This document shows positions 7,787 to 16,386 of a stretch of DNA of 38,965 nt, piece by piece; the first letter of the stretch is position 1; each line of letters starts with the position of its first letter. Position numbers and translations under genes: made by a program. The stretch is from an uncultured Oscillospiraceae bacterium (GTDB taxonomy: Bacteria; Bacillota; Clostridia; Oscillospirales; Oscillospiraceae): assembly GCA_947624385.1 (NCBI GenBank), contig CANQJZ010000023.1, forward strand, positions 1-38,965. The letters run 5' to 3'. The notes under the pieces were generated by a model. That model saw nothing but the letters and a program-made list of their open reading frames with translations, made no database searches and was not told the origin of the DNA.

Positions 7787-9385
7787 TCAGTGGACGTATT
7801 TTTTAAGCGTGGCGCGGATGGCGCCGGGACCGGCAGTGAGCTCCTTGAGATACCCCACCACCGCGTCGGCCAGGCCCGCCTCGTACAGGTCCACGTTGAA
7901 GATGACCTTGTTGTGCAGTATGGGCGCCACGGCGCTCTCCACGTCCTGCTCCGGCGTCAGCTTCAACCCCGCCACGTAGGGCGTGACCTCCGCCAGCATC
8001 GGGTCGTCGCTGCGCTCGAAGGGTTCGCCGGCGTCGTTCAGCCCCATCAGATACCGCAGCCAGCCCGCCAGCACAAGGGGGATGAGCTTCAGGTCGTGGA
8101 CATCCTTGTCGGGCGCGTCCATGTAGGCCTTGATGGTGTTGCCGAACCGGATGGGCAGCTTTTGGCTGGTGTCCAGGGCGATGCGCTGGGGCGTGTCGGG
8201 CATGAAGGGGTTGGGCAGCCGGACGTTGATCACCGTGTCGATGAACTGTTTCGGGTCCAGAATACCCGGGTCCACCACCACGGGCAGACCCTCGGTGTAG
8301 CCCACCGTCTTAATGAGCCCCACCAGCTCCGGGTCCTTCATCTCGTCGCAAATGCGCTCATAGCCCAAAAGGCAGCCATAGATGGCGAGGCAGGTGTGCA
8401 GGGGATTGAGGCACGTACACACCTTCATCTTCTCCACCTTGTCCACGGTTTCCCTATCCGTGAAGATGACGCCCACGGTGTCCAGCGGCGGCTGGCCGTT
8501 GGGGAACAGGTTTTCGATGACCAGATACTCCGTTTCCTCGCTGTTGACGTAGGGTGCGATATAGATGCCGGCCGGGGTGATGGTCATCTCCAAGCCCTCC
8601 ACGCCGTCCGCCTCCAGCATCTTCTGCACGCTGGGGTCGGGCCGCGGCGTGATCTTGTCGATCATGGTCCAGGGGCAGCTGAGCTTCTCGGCCGCGTACT
8701 GCACAAAGCCCGCGTCCACCAGGCCCTTTTCCGCCCACTTCTCCGCAAAGGCGGTGACGAAGGCGCGAATTTTATCCCCGTTGTGGGAGCAGTTGTCCGT
8801 GCTCACCAGCGCCAGCGGCGTGCCGCCCGCCTGATAACGGGCGTAGAGCAGCGCGCAAACCCGGCCCAGAAAGCTCCTGGCCTTGTCCGGGCCCGCCTCA
8901 AAGTCGGCGGCGACGTCGGCCTGGATATTCCCGGCGCCGTCCACCAGACTGTAGCCCTTTTCCGTGATGGTGAAGGTCACCATTTGCAGGCTGTCGGCCT
9001 GGAAGTGGCCTTTCAGCTTTTCGAAGTCCTCCGTGCCGGGGGCGGTGAGCAGATAGTCCGCCACGATGGAGCAGATCACCGTCTTGTCCACCGAGCCGTC
9101 CGATTTTAAGGTCGCCAGGATGGAGTAGTTGTCGTTGGGCTGATGCATGCCCTCGCCCTCACGGTTCACGGCGATGACGCCCCGGTCCATGACGCCCTTC
9201 TCGATCATCTCCTGCGCCAGCCGCGCCTGGAACGCCTTGAACAGGTTCCCGCCGCCAAACTGTATCCAGTAGGGGTGCTCTTTCGTCTTGTCGGCGATGT
9301 CCGCCCTGTCGAAGGCCGGGATATGATATCCCTTGGCCTCCCACGCGGCCCGTTCGTTTTTCAGGCTTTCCGCTGTCAGCTTCAT
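7787..9385 (-). CDS. uxuB: Fructuronate reductase / D-mannonate oxidoreductase
   Basis: Polyol-dehydrogenase-family protein of 532 residues that interconverts D-fructuronate and D-mannonate with NAD(H) in the cytoplasm. The N-terminal Rossmann part starts near WIQFGGGNLFKAF (about 42-54). The C-terminal helical domain holds CLNPLHTCLAIYG, the family's Lys/Asn/His region with N and H preserved. ATG 9385 overlaps the uxuA stop (ATGA); the longer in-frame reading to 9418 begins inside uxuA. The direct neighbour uxuA makes the next enzyme of the glucuronate branch, which separates this gene from the second family member at 19031. Confidence 0.9.
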   Translation of the reverse strand: MKLTAESLKNERAAWEAKGYHIPAFDRADIADKTKEHPYWIQFGGGNLFKAFQARLAQEMIEKGVMDRGVIAVNREGEGMHQPNDNYSILATLKSDGSVDKTVICSIVADYLLTAPGTEDFEKLKGHFQADSLQMVTFTITEKGYSLVDGAGNIQADVAADFEAGPDKARSFLGRVCALLYARYQAGGTPLALVSTDNCSHNGDKIRAFVTAFAEKWAEKGLVDAGFVQYAAEKLSCPWTMIDKITPRPDPSVQKMLEADGVEGLEMTITPAGIYIAPYVNSEETEYLVIENLFPNGQPPLDTVGVIFTDRETVDKVEKMKVCTCLNPLHTCLAIYGCLLGYERICDEMKDPELVGLIKTVGYTEGLPVVVDPGILDPKQFIDTVINVRLPNPFMPDTPQRIALDTSQKLPIRFGNTIKAYMDAPDKDVHDLKLIPLVLAGWLRYLMGLNDAGEPFERSDDPMLAEVTPYVAGLKLTPEQDVESAVAPILHNKVIFNVDLYEAGLADAVVGYLKELTAGPGAIRATLKKYVH

Positions 9386-10455
9386 TTCCTCGTCGCTCCC
9401 TTCTCGATGGCCTCCCACAGGCCCTCGATGTACGTGGCGCCCAGAGCCCTATCGTAAAGGCCATAGCCGGGCATGGCCACCTCGCCCCAGATGCTGCGCC
9501 CGTGGTCGGGACGGATGGGACCGGTGAAGCCGATGTCATACAGAGCTTTCACGATCTCGTACATGTCGAAGGTGCCGCAGGCGGAGGGGTGCGGCGCCTC
9601 CTCGAAGTTGGTGGGCGAGTGGAACTTCAGGTTCCGCACGTGGGCGAAGTGGATACGGCCCTTCAAGCTCCGTATCATATGGGGCAGGTCGTTCTTGAGG
9701 TTCGTGCCGTAAGAGCCCGAGCAGAAGGTGACGCCGTTGTGAGGGTCGTCCACCATCTTCATCATGCGCAGGATATTTTCCTCGTTGATGATGATACGGG
9801 GCAGTCCGAACACGCTCCAAGCCGGGTCGTCCGGGTGGATGGCCATGTTGATGTCGTACTTGTTGCACACCGGCATGATGGCCTCCAGAAAATACTTGAG
9901 GTTGGCGAACAGCTTCTCGTCGTCCACGTCTTTGTACAGGGCGAACAGTTCCTTCACCTTCGCCATCCGCTCCGGCTCCCAGCCGGGCATGACGGTGCCG
10001 TTCATGTCCCCGGCGATGGAGCTGAACATTTCCTCCGGGTTCAGGGCGTCCACCGCCTCCTGGGTGTAGGCCAGAGCCGTAGACCCGTCCGGCAGCACCC
10101 GGGCAAGCTCGGTGCGCGTCCAGTCGAACACGGGCATGAAGTTATAGCACACCATGTGGATGTCCTCTTTGCCCAGGTTCTCCAGCGTCTTTATGTAATT
10201 TTCGATGTACTCGTCCCGCTTGCCCAGACCAGTCTTGATGTCGTCGTGGATGTTCACGCTCTCGATACCGGCGATGTGCAGGCCGGAGGCGGCCACTTCT
10301 TCCTTGAGCGCGTGGATACGCTCCTGAGACCAAAGCTCGCCGGGCTGGGTGTCGTACAATGTGGTGATGACCCCGGTCACGCCGGGTATCTGCCGGATCT
10401 GCTGCAAGGTAACGGTGTCAAACTTCGACCCGTACCACCGTAATGTCATTTCCAT
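9382..10455 (-). CDS. uxuA: D-mannonate dehydratase
   Basis: Enzyme of 357 residues that dehydrates D-mannonate to 2-keto-3-deoxygluconate. It is a TIM-barrel protein of the xylose-isomerase-like fold. Recognisable parts are MTLRWYG at the start, GIESVNIHDDIK, AIHPDDPAW (metal-site His and Asp), FCSGSYGTN, HFAHVRN and RPDHGRSIWGE. ATG 10455 is chosen with AAGGAG eight bases upstream; a TTG two codons earlier sits too close to that site. It follows dctM by 12 bp and overlaps uxuB, consistent with one transcript for uptake and catabolism. Confidence 0.95.
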   Translation of the reverse strand: MEMTLRWYGSKFDTVTLQQIRQIPGVTGVITTLYDTQPGELWSQERIHALKEEVAASGLHIAGIESVNIHDDIKTGLGKRDEYIENYIKTLENLGKEDIHMVCYNFMPVFDWTRTELARVLPDGSTALAYTQEAVDALNPEEMFSSIAGDMNGTVMPGWEPERMAKVKELFALYKDVDDEKLFANLKYFLEAIMPVCNKYDINMAIHPDDPAWSVFGLPRIIINEENILRMMKMVDDPHNGVTFCSGSYGTNLKNDLPHMIRSLKGRIHFAHVRNLKFHSPTNFEEAPHPSACGTFDMYEIVKALYDIGFTGPIRPDHGRSIWGEVAMPGYGLYDRALGATYIEGLWEAIEKGATRK

Positions 10456-10467
10456 ATGCAACGCTCC

Positions 10468-11763
10468 TTAACTTCCCAGCAGGTTGGGGATGAGCATACT
10501 GATCTGGGGGATAAAGGTGATGAGCAGCAGCGTGACCAGCATGCAAAGATAGAACGGCAGGGTGGCCTTGACCACCTTTTCCATAGGCGTCTTGCCCACG
10601 GCGGAGCCGATGAACAGTACCGCGCCCACCGGCGGCGTCAGCAGGCCGATGCCGCAGTTCAAAATGACCATGATGCCGAACTGGATGGGGTTGATGCCGA
10701 TAGACGTTGCCACAGGCAGCAGGATGGGCGTGGCGATCAGGATGATAGGGGCCATGTCCATGATGCAGCCCAGAATAAGCAGTATCAGGTTCAGCAGCAG
10801 GGCGATGACGATGGGGTTGTCGGACACGCTGGTGATCAGATTCGCCGCCGTCGCGGGCACGTGCAGCAGGGTCAGGCAGTAGCCGAAGGCGGAGGACGTG
10901 GCGATCAGGATGAGCACGATGGCAAGGGTGTTGATGCACTGCTCCAGGCTCTGCCACACGCCCTTCCAGTTCAGGCCCTTGTAGATGAACACGCTGACGA
11001 ACAGGGAGTAGATGACCGCGATGGCCGCGCTCTCGGTGGCGGTGAACGCGCCGCCGACCACGCCAACGACCACGATGATGATGGCGGCCAGGGCCCAGAA
11101 GGAGGAGGCAAGCTGCTTGATGAAGCGCTTGAGGCTGAACCGCTCGCCCTTGGGGTAATTGCGCTTGACGGAGATGATGTAGGACCCCACCATCAGGCTC
11201 AGGGCCAGCAGCGCCCCGGGCAGGTAGCCGGCCAGGAACAGACTGCCCACGCTGAGGCCGCCGGCGGTGGTGGCGTAAATGACCATGTTGTGGCTGGGCG
11301 GGACAAGAAGGCCCTCGCAGGAGGAGGTGATGGTGACCGCCGTGGAGAAGTCCGCGTCATAGCCCTCGTCCACCATCATGGGGATGAGCAGAGAGCCCAG
11401 GGAGGCGGTGTCGGCGCTGGCGGAGCCGGAAATGCCGCCGAAGAAGTAGGACGCCACGATGTTCACCATGGCAAGGCCGCCGCGCATCCAGCCCACCAGG
11501 GAGTTTGCCAGCGCGATCAGCTTTTCCGATATGCCGCCGCTGCCCATGAGCACGCCCATGGTGATAAAGAAGGGCACCGCCATCAGCGAAAAGCTCCATA
11601 CGCCTTTCACCATCTGCTGGGGCAGGATGACCAGCTGCTGCCCCTGGCTGAGAAGGCACAGGATGGTGGACAGGCCCACCGCGTAGGCGATGGGGAAGCG
11701 CAGCAGGATCATGACAAAGAACGTGCCAAGAAGCACGACTGTTCCCAAAGTCTCAGGACTCAT
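10468..11763 (-). CDS. dctM: TRAP transporter large membrane subunit (DctM family)
   Basis: Membrane protein of 431 residues with about 12 hydrophobic segments, typical of DctM/SiaM large subunits. It carries the characteristic GGISEKLIALANSLVGWMRG and SGSASADTASLGSLLIP, and ends in FIPQISMLIPNLLG. It is the cation-coupled translocation subunit of a TRAP importer for a sugar acid. The start codon overlaps the stop of the small-subunit gene (ATGA). Operon context with uxuA and uxuB makes glucuronate or galacturonate the probable substrate. Confidence 0.95.
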   Translation of the reverse strand: MSPETLGTVVLLGTFFVMILLRFPIAYAVGLSTILCLLSQGQQLVILPQQMVKGVWSFSLMAVPFFITMGVLMGSGGISEKLIALANSLVGWMRGGLAMVNIVASYFFGGISGSASADTASLGSLLIPMMVDEGYDADFSTAVTITSSCEGLLVPPSHNMVIYATTAGGLSVGSLFLAGYLPGALLALSLMVGSYIISVKRNYPKGERFSLKRFIKQLASSFWALAAIIIVVVGVVGGAFTATESAAIAVIYSLFVSVFIYKGLNWKGVWQSLEQCINTLAIVLILIATSSAFGYCLTLLHVPATAANLITSVSDNPIVIALLLNLILLILGCIMDMAPIILIATPILLPVATSIGINPIQFGIMVILNCGIGLLTPPVGAVLFIGSAVGKTPMEKVVKATLPFYLCMLVTLLLITFIPQISMLIPNLLGS

Positions 11764-12299
11764 GCTTTCTCAACCTCCTTTTCCTCCGGTACGAAAAACG
11801 CCTTGATGTGGTTATAGAGCGATTCCAGCTCGAAAATGATCATGCTCCCGCCGGCCAGGGGGATGGGGAAGTACATCCAGAACCGGCTCAGCCAGGGCAT
11901 GGACTCGTACTTGCCGAACTTTGCCAGAGGGGACTGGCACACCTTCCAGCCGTAGACGAGCATGAGCACGCCCAGCGTCATCACGGCCAGGTCCGCCAGC
12001 ACGTCCAGGACCATAATGAGCTTTTTCGGCATGTACCGGTCCAGGGCCGTCATGCGGATATGGCTGTTGGTCCGGATGGCCAGCGTGGCGGACAGCACCG
12101 CCATATAGACCATGCAGGTCAGCACCACCTGCTCGGTCCAGGAGGGGTTGGGGATAAAGGGTACGTACCGGCCTATGACGGCGAAGGTGGTGATCAGGAT
12201 GTCGGCGATCAGCAGCAGCTTGCAGATGACCATGACGATCTTATACGTCACGTTGTACACAGGCCGGATCTTGTCCAGGGTCTGAAAGATCTTCGGCAT
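11760..12299 (-). CDS. dctQ: TRAP transporter small membrane subunit (DctQ family)
   Basis: Protein of 179 residues with four predicted membrane segments, the usual DctQ layout. Typical motifs are WTEQVVLTCMVYMAVLSATL and the following IRTNSHIRM. It forms the membrane complex with DctM. The start at 12299 has AAGGAGAGG upstream. It overlaps dctM by four bases and is separated from dctP by a strong hairpin, so its expression may be lower than that of the binding protein. Confidence 0.93.
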   Translation of the reverse strand: MPKIFQTLDKIRPVYNVTYKIVMVICKLLLIADILITTFAVIGRYVPFIPNPSWTEQVVLTCMVYMAVLSATLAIRTNSHIRMTALDRYMPKKLIMVLDVLADLAVMTLGVLMLVYGWKVCQSPLAKFGKYESMPWLSRFWMYFPIPLAGGSMIIFELESLYNHIKAFFVPEEKEVEKA

Positions 12300-12331
12300 A
12301 CGGTTCCTCTCCTTTTTTAGAAATTTTAAAA

Positions 12332-12365
12332 GGCGGGGGTACAGGGAGGACCCTGTACTCCCGCC
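12332..12365 (-). terminator. Attenuator-like hairpin between dctP and dctQ
   Basis: A 15-bp stem (positions 12332-12346 with 12351-12365, one G-T pair) around a 4-nt loop, followed on the minus strand by TTTT. Since dctQ and dctM lie downstream, it probably terminates only part of transcription and favours dctP mRNA. Confidence 0.7.
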
Positions 12366-12397
12366 GCGGAGTTATGTTTCAGATTTTTGACACAGAC

Positions 12398-13399
12398 TCA
12401 GGGAGCCATGTCCAGGATCTGCTGATAGTAGTCGGCCATGTCGCCCTGGGTGTACTGGCTGACGATGTCGGTGCAGGCCTCGATCCAGGGAGTCTTGTCC
12501 TCGACCTCGACCACGTTGATGCCGTCGGCCTTCAGCTGCTCCAGGACCGCGTTCTCAGCGTCCTCGGAGTTCTTGGCGTTCTGCTCAGAGGCGTACTTGG
12601 CGGCCTCCATGACCCAGCCCTGCTGCTCCTCGGACAGCTTGTTCCAGGCGTTGTCGGTGATGACCAGCTGGATGGCGCCCATGGTGTGGCCGTCAAGAAG
12701 CAGGTTGGGAGCCACTTCCTGGAAGGAGTTGGACTTGTAGTTGGCGATGGGCTGCTCAGCGGCGTCCACAACGCCGGTCTGCAGCGCGGAGTACAGCTCG
12801 GTGAAGCTCACCACGGTGGGGTTGGCGCCAAGGCCCTCGACCATGCCGTTCATGACGGGGTCGTCGGACACGCGGATCTGCATGCCCTTCAGGTCGTCGA
12901 TGGAATCAACGGGGTCCTTGAAGAAGAAGTGACGGAAGCCCTCTTCGCCGTAGCAGATGCCGCGCAGGGGCAGGCCCACTTCCTGGGGCTCGTTCAGGAA
13001 CTCCTCGGCCAGCTCGCTGTTGGCGAAGTTCCAGTAGTGCTCACGGGACACGAACACATAGGGCAGGGAGAGCAGGGTGGCCTTGGTGCAGCCATAGGCG
13101 TTCAGCGCGAAAGCGGAGATACGGGAGATGTCCACGGCCTCGCTGCCGCCAAGGATGCCGTCCAGCACCTGGGCCTCGGAACCCAGAACGCCGCTGGCCT
13201 GCAGGTCGATCTGGATGCTGCCGCCGGACAGTTCTTCGACCTTGGTCTTGAAATCGACGGCCATCTGGCCCACGGGGGTGCTGTCATCAGCGGGGTTGAC
13301 CTCGGCATAGACCAGCGTCACGGGGTCGTCGGCAAAGGCGACGGCGCCCAGGCTCAGGACCATGACCAGGGCCAGGAGCAGGGAGATGAGTTTCTTCAT
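12398..13399 (-). CDS. dctP: TRAP transporter extracytoplasmic binding protein (DctP family)
   Basis: Solute receptor of 333 residues. Residues 1-23 are a signal peptide ending AVAFA. The DctP fold shows GMQIRVSDDPVMNGM (the arginine region that binds the substrate carboxylate in the family) and GVVDAAEQPIANYKS. It is the first gene of the dctPQM-uxuAB unit, so it likely binds glucuronate, galacturonate or a related uronate. As with the ABC binding protein, no lipobox cysteine is present; the signal peptide is nearly the same as that protein's. A Shine-Dalgarno (AGGAGG) precedes the start. Confidence 0.94.
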   Translation of the reverse strand: MKKLISLLLALVMVLSLGAVAFADDPVTLVYAEVNPADDSTPVGQMAVDFKTKVEELSGGSIQIDLQASGVLGSEAQVLDGILGGSEAVDISRISAFALNAYGCTKATLLSLPYVFVSREHYWNFANSELAEEFLNEPQEVGLPLRGICYGEEGFRHFFFKDPVDSIDDLKGMQIRVSDDPVMNGMVEGLGANPTVVSFTELYSALQTGVVDAAEQPIANYKSNSFQEVAPNLLLDGHTMGAIQLVITDNAWNKLSEEQQGWVMEAAKYASEQNAKNSEDAENAVLEQLKADGINVVEVEDKTPWIEACTDIVSQYTQGDMADYYQQILDMAP

Positions 13400-13460
13400 G
13401 TTTGGGTTCCTCCTGTTAAATAATTTTTTTCGCAGAGCATATTGTGCTTAACGCAACTGC

Positions 13461-13501
13461 AATATACCACAATTTCACCCGTTAGTCTACTTGCATACTA
13501 G
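13461..13501 (-). promoter_or_regulatory. Promoter of dctPQM-uxuAB with operator C
   Basis: Minus-strand -10 TATATT (13466-13461), and -35 TAGACT (13489-13484) at 17-bp spacing. CTTGCATACTAG (13490-13501), a near-perfect match to the palindrome CTNGYATRCNAG, abuts the -35. A repressor bound there could block polymerase. Confidence 0.6.
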
Positions 13502-13617
13502 TAGAAATTGGCGCCTCCGTTTTGTGAACCTTGCCGAAAATCGCCCTGTGGGATTGCAAACGCCTGTTAAATATGTAAATATAGTGCCAGCGTAACGGAT
13601 GCGGGGGAGTGGATGGC

Positions 13618-14139
13618 ATGGAAAAGTATCGCGTGGAGGCAAAGATCACGCCGGAGGTATTTCGGGAGTTCGCCCTGTTCGACACCCTGCGCCGCCAGAA
13701 GCGGTATAAGGGTCCGGCGCTGTTCGCGCTCATCATGGCGGGCTTTGCCGCGGTGTGCTTTACCCAGGTGGGCCGACGGGACAACGCCGCCCTGCTGGGG
13801 GGCGTGCTGCTGGCGGTGGGCGTGGTGCTGCCGGCGGTGTATATCGTCACCTTTTTGCTCTCCGTGGGCAAAAAGGCCAAACAGGTGGGCCAGGCCAAAG
13901 GCCCGGCCTATACCGTGGAGCTGACCGCCTCGTCCGTCACGGCACAGGCCGGCGGCCAACGGGCGTCCTACCCATGGAAGAAGATATTTTTCGCCTACCG
14001 GCTCAAACGCAGCATATGCCTGTACGTGGCCGCCGACAGGGCCTATATCCTGCCCGCGGGGCCGGAGGGGGACGACGGCCTCTGGTCGATGATCTGCGGA
14101 CATCTGTCTGATAAGAAATACAAAGATATCCGGACCTGA
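13618..14139 (+). CDS. YcxB-like membrane protein of unknown function
   Basis: Protein of 173 residues. A cytoplasmic N-terminus is followed by two membrane segments (about 36-53 and 62-85), then a C-terminal domain with SYPWKKIFFAYRLKRSICLYV, the pattern of YcxB-like domains (beta-rich, PH-like). Function is not known in the family. ATG 13618 is preferred because GGGGGAG precedes it at eight bases; GTG 13609 is the alternative. It lies between the two divergent uronate operons, reads with the KDPG-aldolase operon but has no obvious link to it. A possible promoter (TTGCAA near 13554, TAAATA 16 bp on) is weak. Confidence 0.7.
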   Translation: MEKYRVEAKITPEVFREFALFDTLRRQKRYKGPALFALIMAGFAAVCFTQVGRRDNAALLGGVLLAVGVVLPAVYIVTFLLSVGKKAKQVGQAKGPAYTVELTASSVTAQAGGQRASYPWKKIFFAYRLKRSICLYVAADRAYILPAGPEGDDGLWSMICGHLSDKKYKDIRT

Positions 14140-14198
14140 AAAGGGGATATTGGTGATTTTACACAAAAATCGGCGGGAAGAATTTTCCGATTCGTCTA

Positions 14199-14226
14199 TT
14201 GTCTTCTAGCATACCAGTTGTATAAT
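14199..14226 (+). promoter_or_regulatory. Promoter of the eda-kdgK-uxa operon with operator B
   Basis: -35 TTGTCT (14199-14204) and -10 TATAAT (14221-14226), spacer 16. The palindrome CTAGCATACCAG (14206-14217) sits inside the spacer, an ideal place for a repressor. It is the same motif as at dctP. Confidence 0.75.
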
Positions 14227-14261
14227 AGTACCATGAAATATTATTTGGGAGGTATACGAAC

Positions 14262-14909
14262 ATGAATGACCTGCAAAAGAAGATCTCCGAGATCGGCGTG
14301 GTGCCGGTGATCAAGCTGAACCACCCGGAGCGGGACGCGGCGCCGCTGGCGAAGGCCCTGATCGCGGGGGGCGTGCCCGTGGCGGAGGTGACCTTCCGGG
14401 CCGCCGGCGCGGCCACGGCCATCCGCCTTATGTCGGAGGCGTACCCAGAGATGCTGGTGGGCGCGGGCACGGTGCTGACCACCGGGCAGGTGGACGAGGC
14501 CCTGGCGGCGGGCGCCAAGTTCATCGTCACCCCCGGCCTGGACGTGGACATCGTGAAGTACTGCCAGGAAAAGAATGTGACCATCTTCCCCGGCTGCACC
14601 ACCCCCACGGACTACCACGCGGCCTATAAGCTGGGGCTGGAAGTGCTCAAGTTCTTCCCGGCGGAGCAGTCCGGCGGCCTTGCCAAGATCAAGGCCATGA
14701 GCGCGCCGTTCCCCATGTTCAAGGTCATGCCCACCGGCGGCGTGAGCCTGAAGAACCTGGCCGATTACCTCAAGTCCCCCGTGATCGCCGCCTGCGGCGG
14801 GTCCTACATGGTCACGGCCGACCTCATCGACAACAACAAGTGGGACGAGATCACCGACCTGTGCAAAAAATCCATCGAGATCGTAAAGGAGGCCCGCGGC
14901 AATGGCTAA
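14262..14909 (+). CDS. eda: KDPG/KHG aldolase
   Basis: Class I aldolase of 215 residues that splits 2-keto-3-deoxy-6-phosphogluconate into pyruvate and glyceraldehyde-3-phosphate, the last step of uronate catabolism. The (beta/alpha)8 protein shows VAEVTFRAAGA (catalytic Glu region), VGAGTVLT, FIVTPGLD, and the Schiff-base lysine in LKFFPAEQSGG. The start has TGGGAGG upstream and follows the operator-bearing promoter. It overlaps kdgK by eight bases, indicating translational coupling. Confidence 0.95.
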   Translation: MNDLQKKISEIGVVPVIKLNHPERDAAPLAKALIAGGVPVAEVTFRAAGAATAIRLMSEAYPEMLVGAGTVLTTGQVDEALAAGAKFIVTPGLDVDIVKYCQEKNVTIFPGCTTPTDYHAAYKLGLEVLKFFPAEQSGGLAKIKAMSAPFPMFKVMPTGGVSLKNLADYLKSPVIAACGGSYMVTADLIDNNKWDEITDLCKKSIEIVKEARGNG

Positions 14910-15930
14910 GATCGTGACGTTCGGCGAGCTGATGATCCGGCTCCAGCCCTATAACTATGAGCGCTTCGTCCAGGCGGACCACCTGGAATTTACCTTCGGC
15001 GGCGGCGAGGCCAACGTGGCCGTTTCCCTGGCCAACTACGGCCAGCACGCCGTGTACGTGACCAAGCTGCCCGCCCACGCCATCGGCCAGGCGGCGGTGA
15101 ACAGCCTTCGCCGGTACGGCGTGGACACCACTAAAATCACCCGCGGCGGCGACCGTGTGGGCATCTACTTCAACGAAAAGGGCGCCTCCCAGCGGGGCTC
15201 CGTCTGCATCTACGACCGGGCCCACTCCGCCATCCAGGAGGCCACCACCGCCGATTTCGACTGGGACGACATCTTTGACGGCGTTGACTGGTTCCACTTC
15301 ACCGGCATCACCCCGGCGCTTGGTCCCAACGTGGTGGACATCTGCCGGGAGGCGTGCAAGGCGGCCAAGGCCAAGGGCGTGAAAATATCCTGCGACCTGA
15401 ACTACCGTGGCAAGCTGTGGACCCGGGAGCAGGCAAACGCGGCCATGACGGACCTGTGCCAATATGTGGACGTGTGCATCTCCAACGAGGAGGACGCCAA
15501 GGACGTGTTCGGCATCGAGGCGGAGGCCACCGATATCACCGCCGGCGAGATCAACCGGGAGGGGTACAAGTCCGTTGCCAAGCAGCTGGCCGACAAGTTC
15601 CATTTCGAGAAGGTGGCCATTACTTTGCGGGAGAGCCACTCCGCCTTCGACAACGGCTGGAGCGCCATGCTCTACGACGTGGCCAGCGGCGAGTACGCCT
15701 TCAGCAAGAAGTACGACCTGCACATCATCGACCGCGTGGGCGGGGGCGACAGCTTCGGCGGCGGCTTGATCTACGCGCTGCTCAATGGCTACACCACCCA
15801 GGGCGCGGTGGAATTCGCCGTGGCGGCGTCGGCTTTGAAGCACTCCATCGAGGGCGACTATAATATGGTCACCGTGTCCGAGGTGGAGAAGCTGGCCGGC
15901 GGCGACGGCTCCGGCCGTATCCAGCGGTAA
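14902..15930 (+). CDS. kdgK: 2-keto-3-deoxygluconate kinase (PfkB family)
   Basis: Sugar kinase of 342 residues that phosphorylates KDG to KDPG with ATP. It shows the PfkB substrate motif FGGGEANVAVSLANYG near residues 33-48 and the C-terminal nucleotide/catalytic motif DRVGGGDSFGGG near 275 (the Asp is the general base). The start overlaps the end of the aldolase gene and uses AAAGGAGG inside it. KDG reaches it from the UxuA, UxaA and KduD branches. Confidence 0.93.
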   Translation: MAKIVTFGELMIRLQPYNYERFVQADHLEFTFGGGEANVAVSLANYGQHAVYVTKLPAHAIGQAAVNSLRRYGVDTTKITRGGDRVGIYFNEKGASQRGSVCIYDRAHSAIQEATTADFDWDDIFDGVDWFHFTGITPALGPNVVDICREACKAAKAKGVKISCDLNYRGKLWTREQANAAMTDLCQYVDVCISNEEDAKDVFGIEAEATDITAGEINREGYKSVAKQLADKFHFEKVAITLRESHSAFDNGWSAMLYDVASGEYAFSKKYDLHIIDRVGGGDSFGGGLIYALLNGYTTQGAVEFAVAASALKHSIEGDYNMVTVSEVEKLAGGDGSGRIQR

Positions 15931-15944
15931 GCGGGAGCGACGCC

Positions 15945-16364
15945 ATGAAAGATCAAAACTGCGGCTACTGCATGCGGGGCGAGCTGCTGGACGCGTTCGG
16001 CATCTATATCTGCGATCTGAGCGTCAGCACGCTGATCCTGTTCAAGGAACAGAGCCACCCCGGCCGCTGCATCGTGGCCTACAAGGACCATGTGAGCGAG
16101 CTGACGGACATCAGCGACGCAGACCGGGACGCGTTTTTTGCCGACGTGGCCCGGGCCTCCCGGGCCATCCACGCCGCGTTCCACCCGGATAAGGTGAACT
16201 ACGGCGCTTACGGCGACGGCGGCTGTCACCTGCACTTCCACCTGGTGCCCAAGTACAGGGACCAGTTCGAGTGGGGCGGCGTGTTCCAGATGAACCCCGG
16301 CCAGACCTATCTGACGCCGGAGGCCTACGACGAGATCATCGAAAAGATCAGGAGCGGCCTGTGA
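15945..16364 (+). CDS. HIT-family nucleotide hydrolase/transferase
   Basis: Histidine-triad protein of 139 residues. The active-site triad is HLHFHLVPKY near residues 99-108, and an N-terminal CGYC pair suggests a zinc site as in many Hint/HIT proteins. The family hydrolyses AMP-linked or other nucleotidyl substrates. It sits 14 bp after kdgK and 22 bp before uxaC on the same strand, so it is in the uronate operon, where a HIT protein has no standard role. The exact substrate cannot be told from sequence. Confidence 0.88.
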   Translation: MKDQNCGYCMRGELLDAFGIYICDLSVSTLILFKEQSHPGRCIVAYKDHVSELTDISDADRDAFFADVARASRAIHAAFHPDKVNYGAYGDGGCHLHFHLVPKYRDQFEWGGVFQMNPGQTYLTPEAYDEIIEKIRSGL

Positions 16365-16386
16365 GGCCGCTAAAAGGAGAAGCGTT

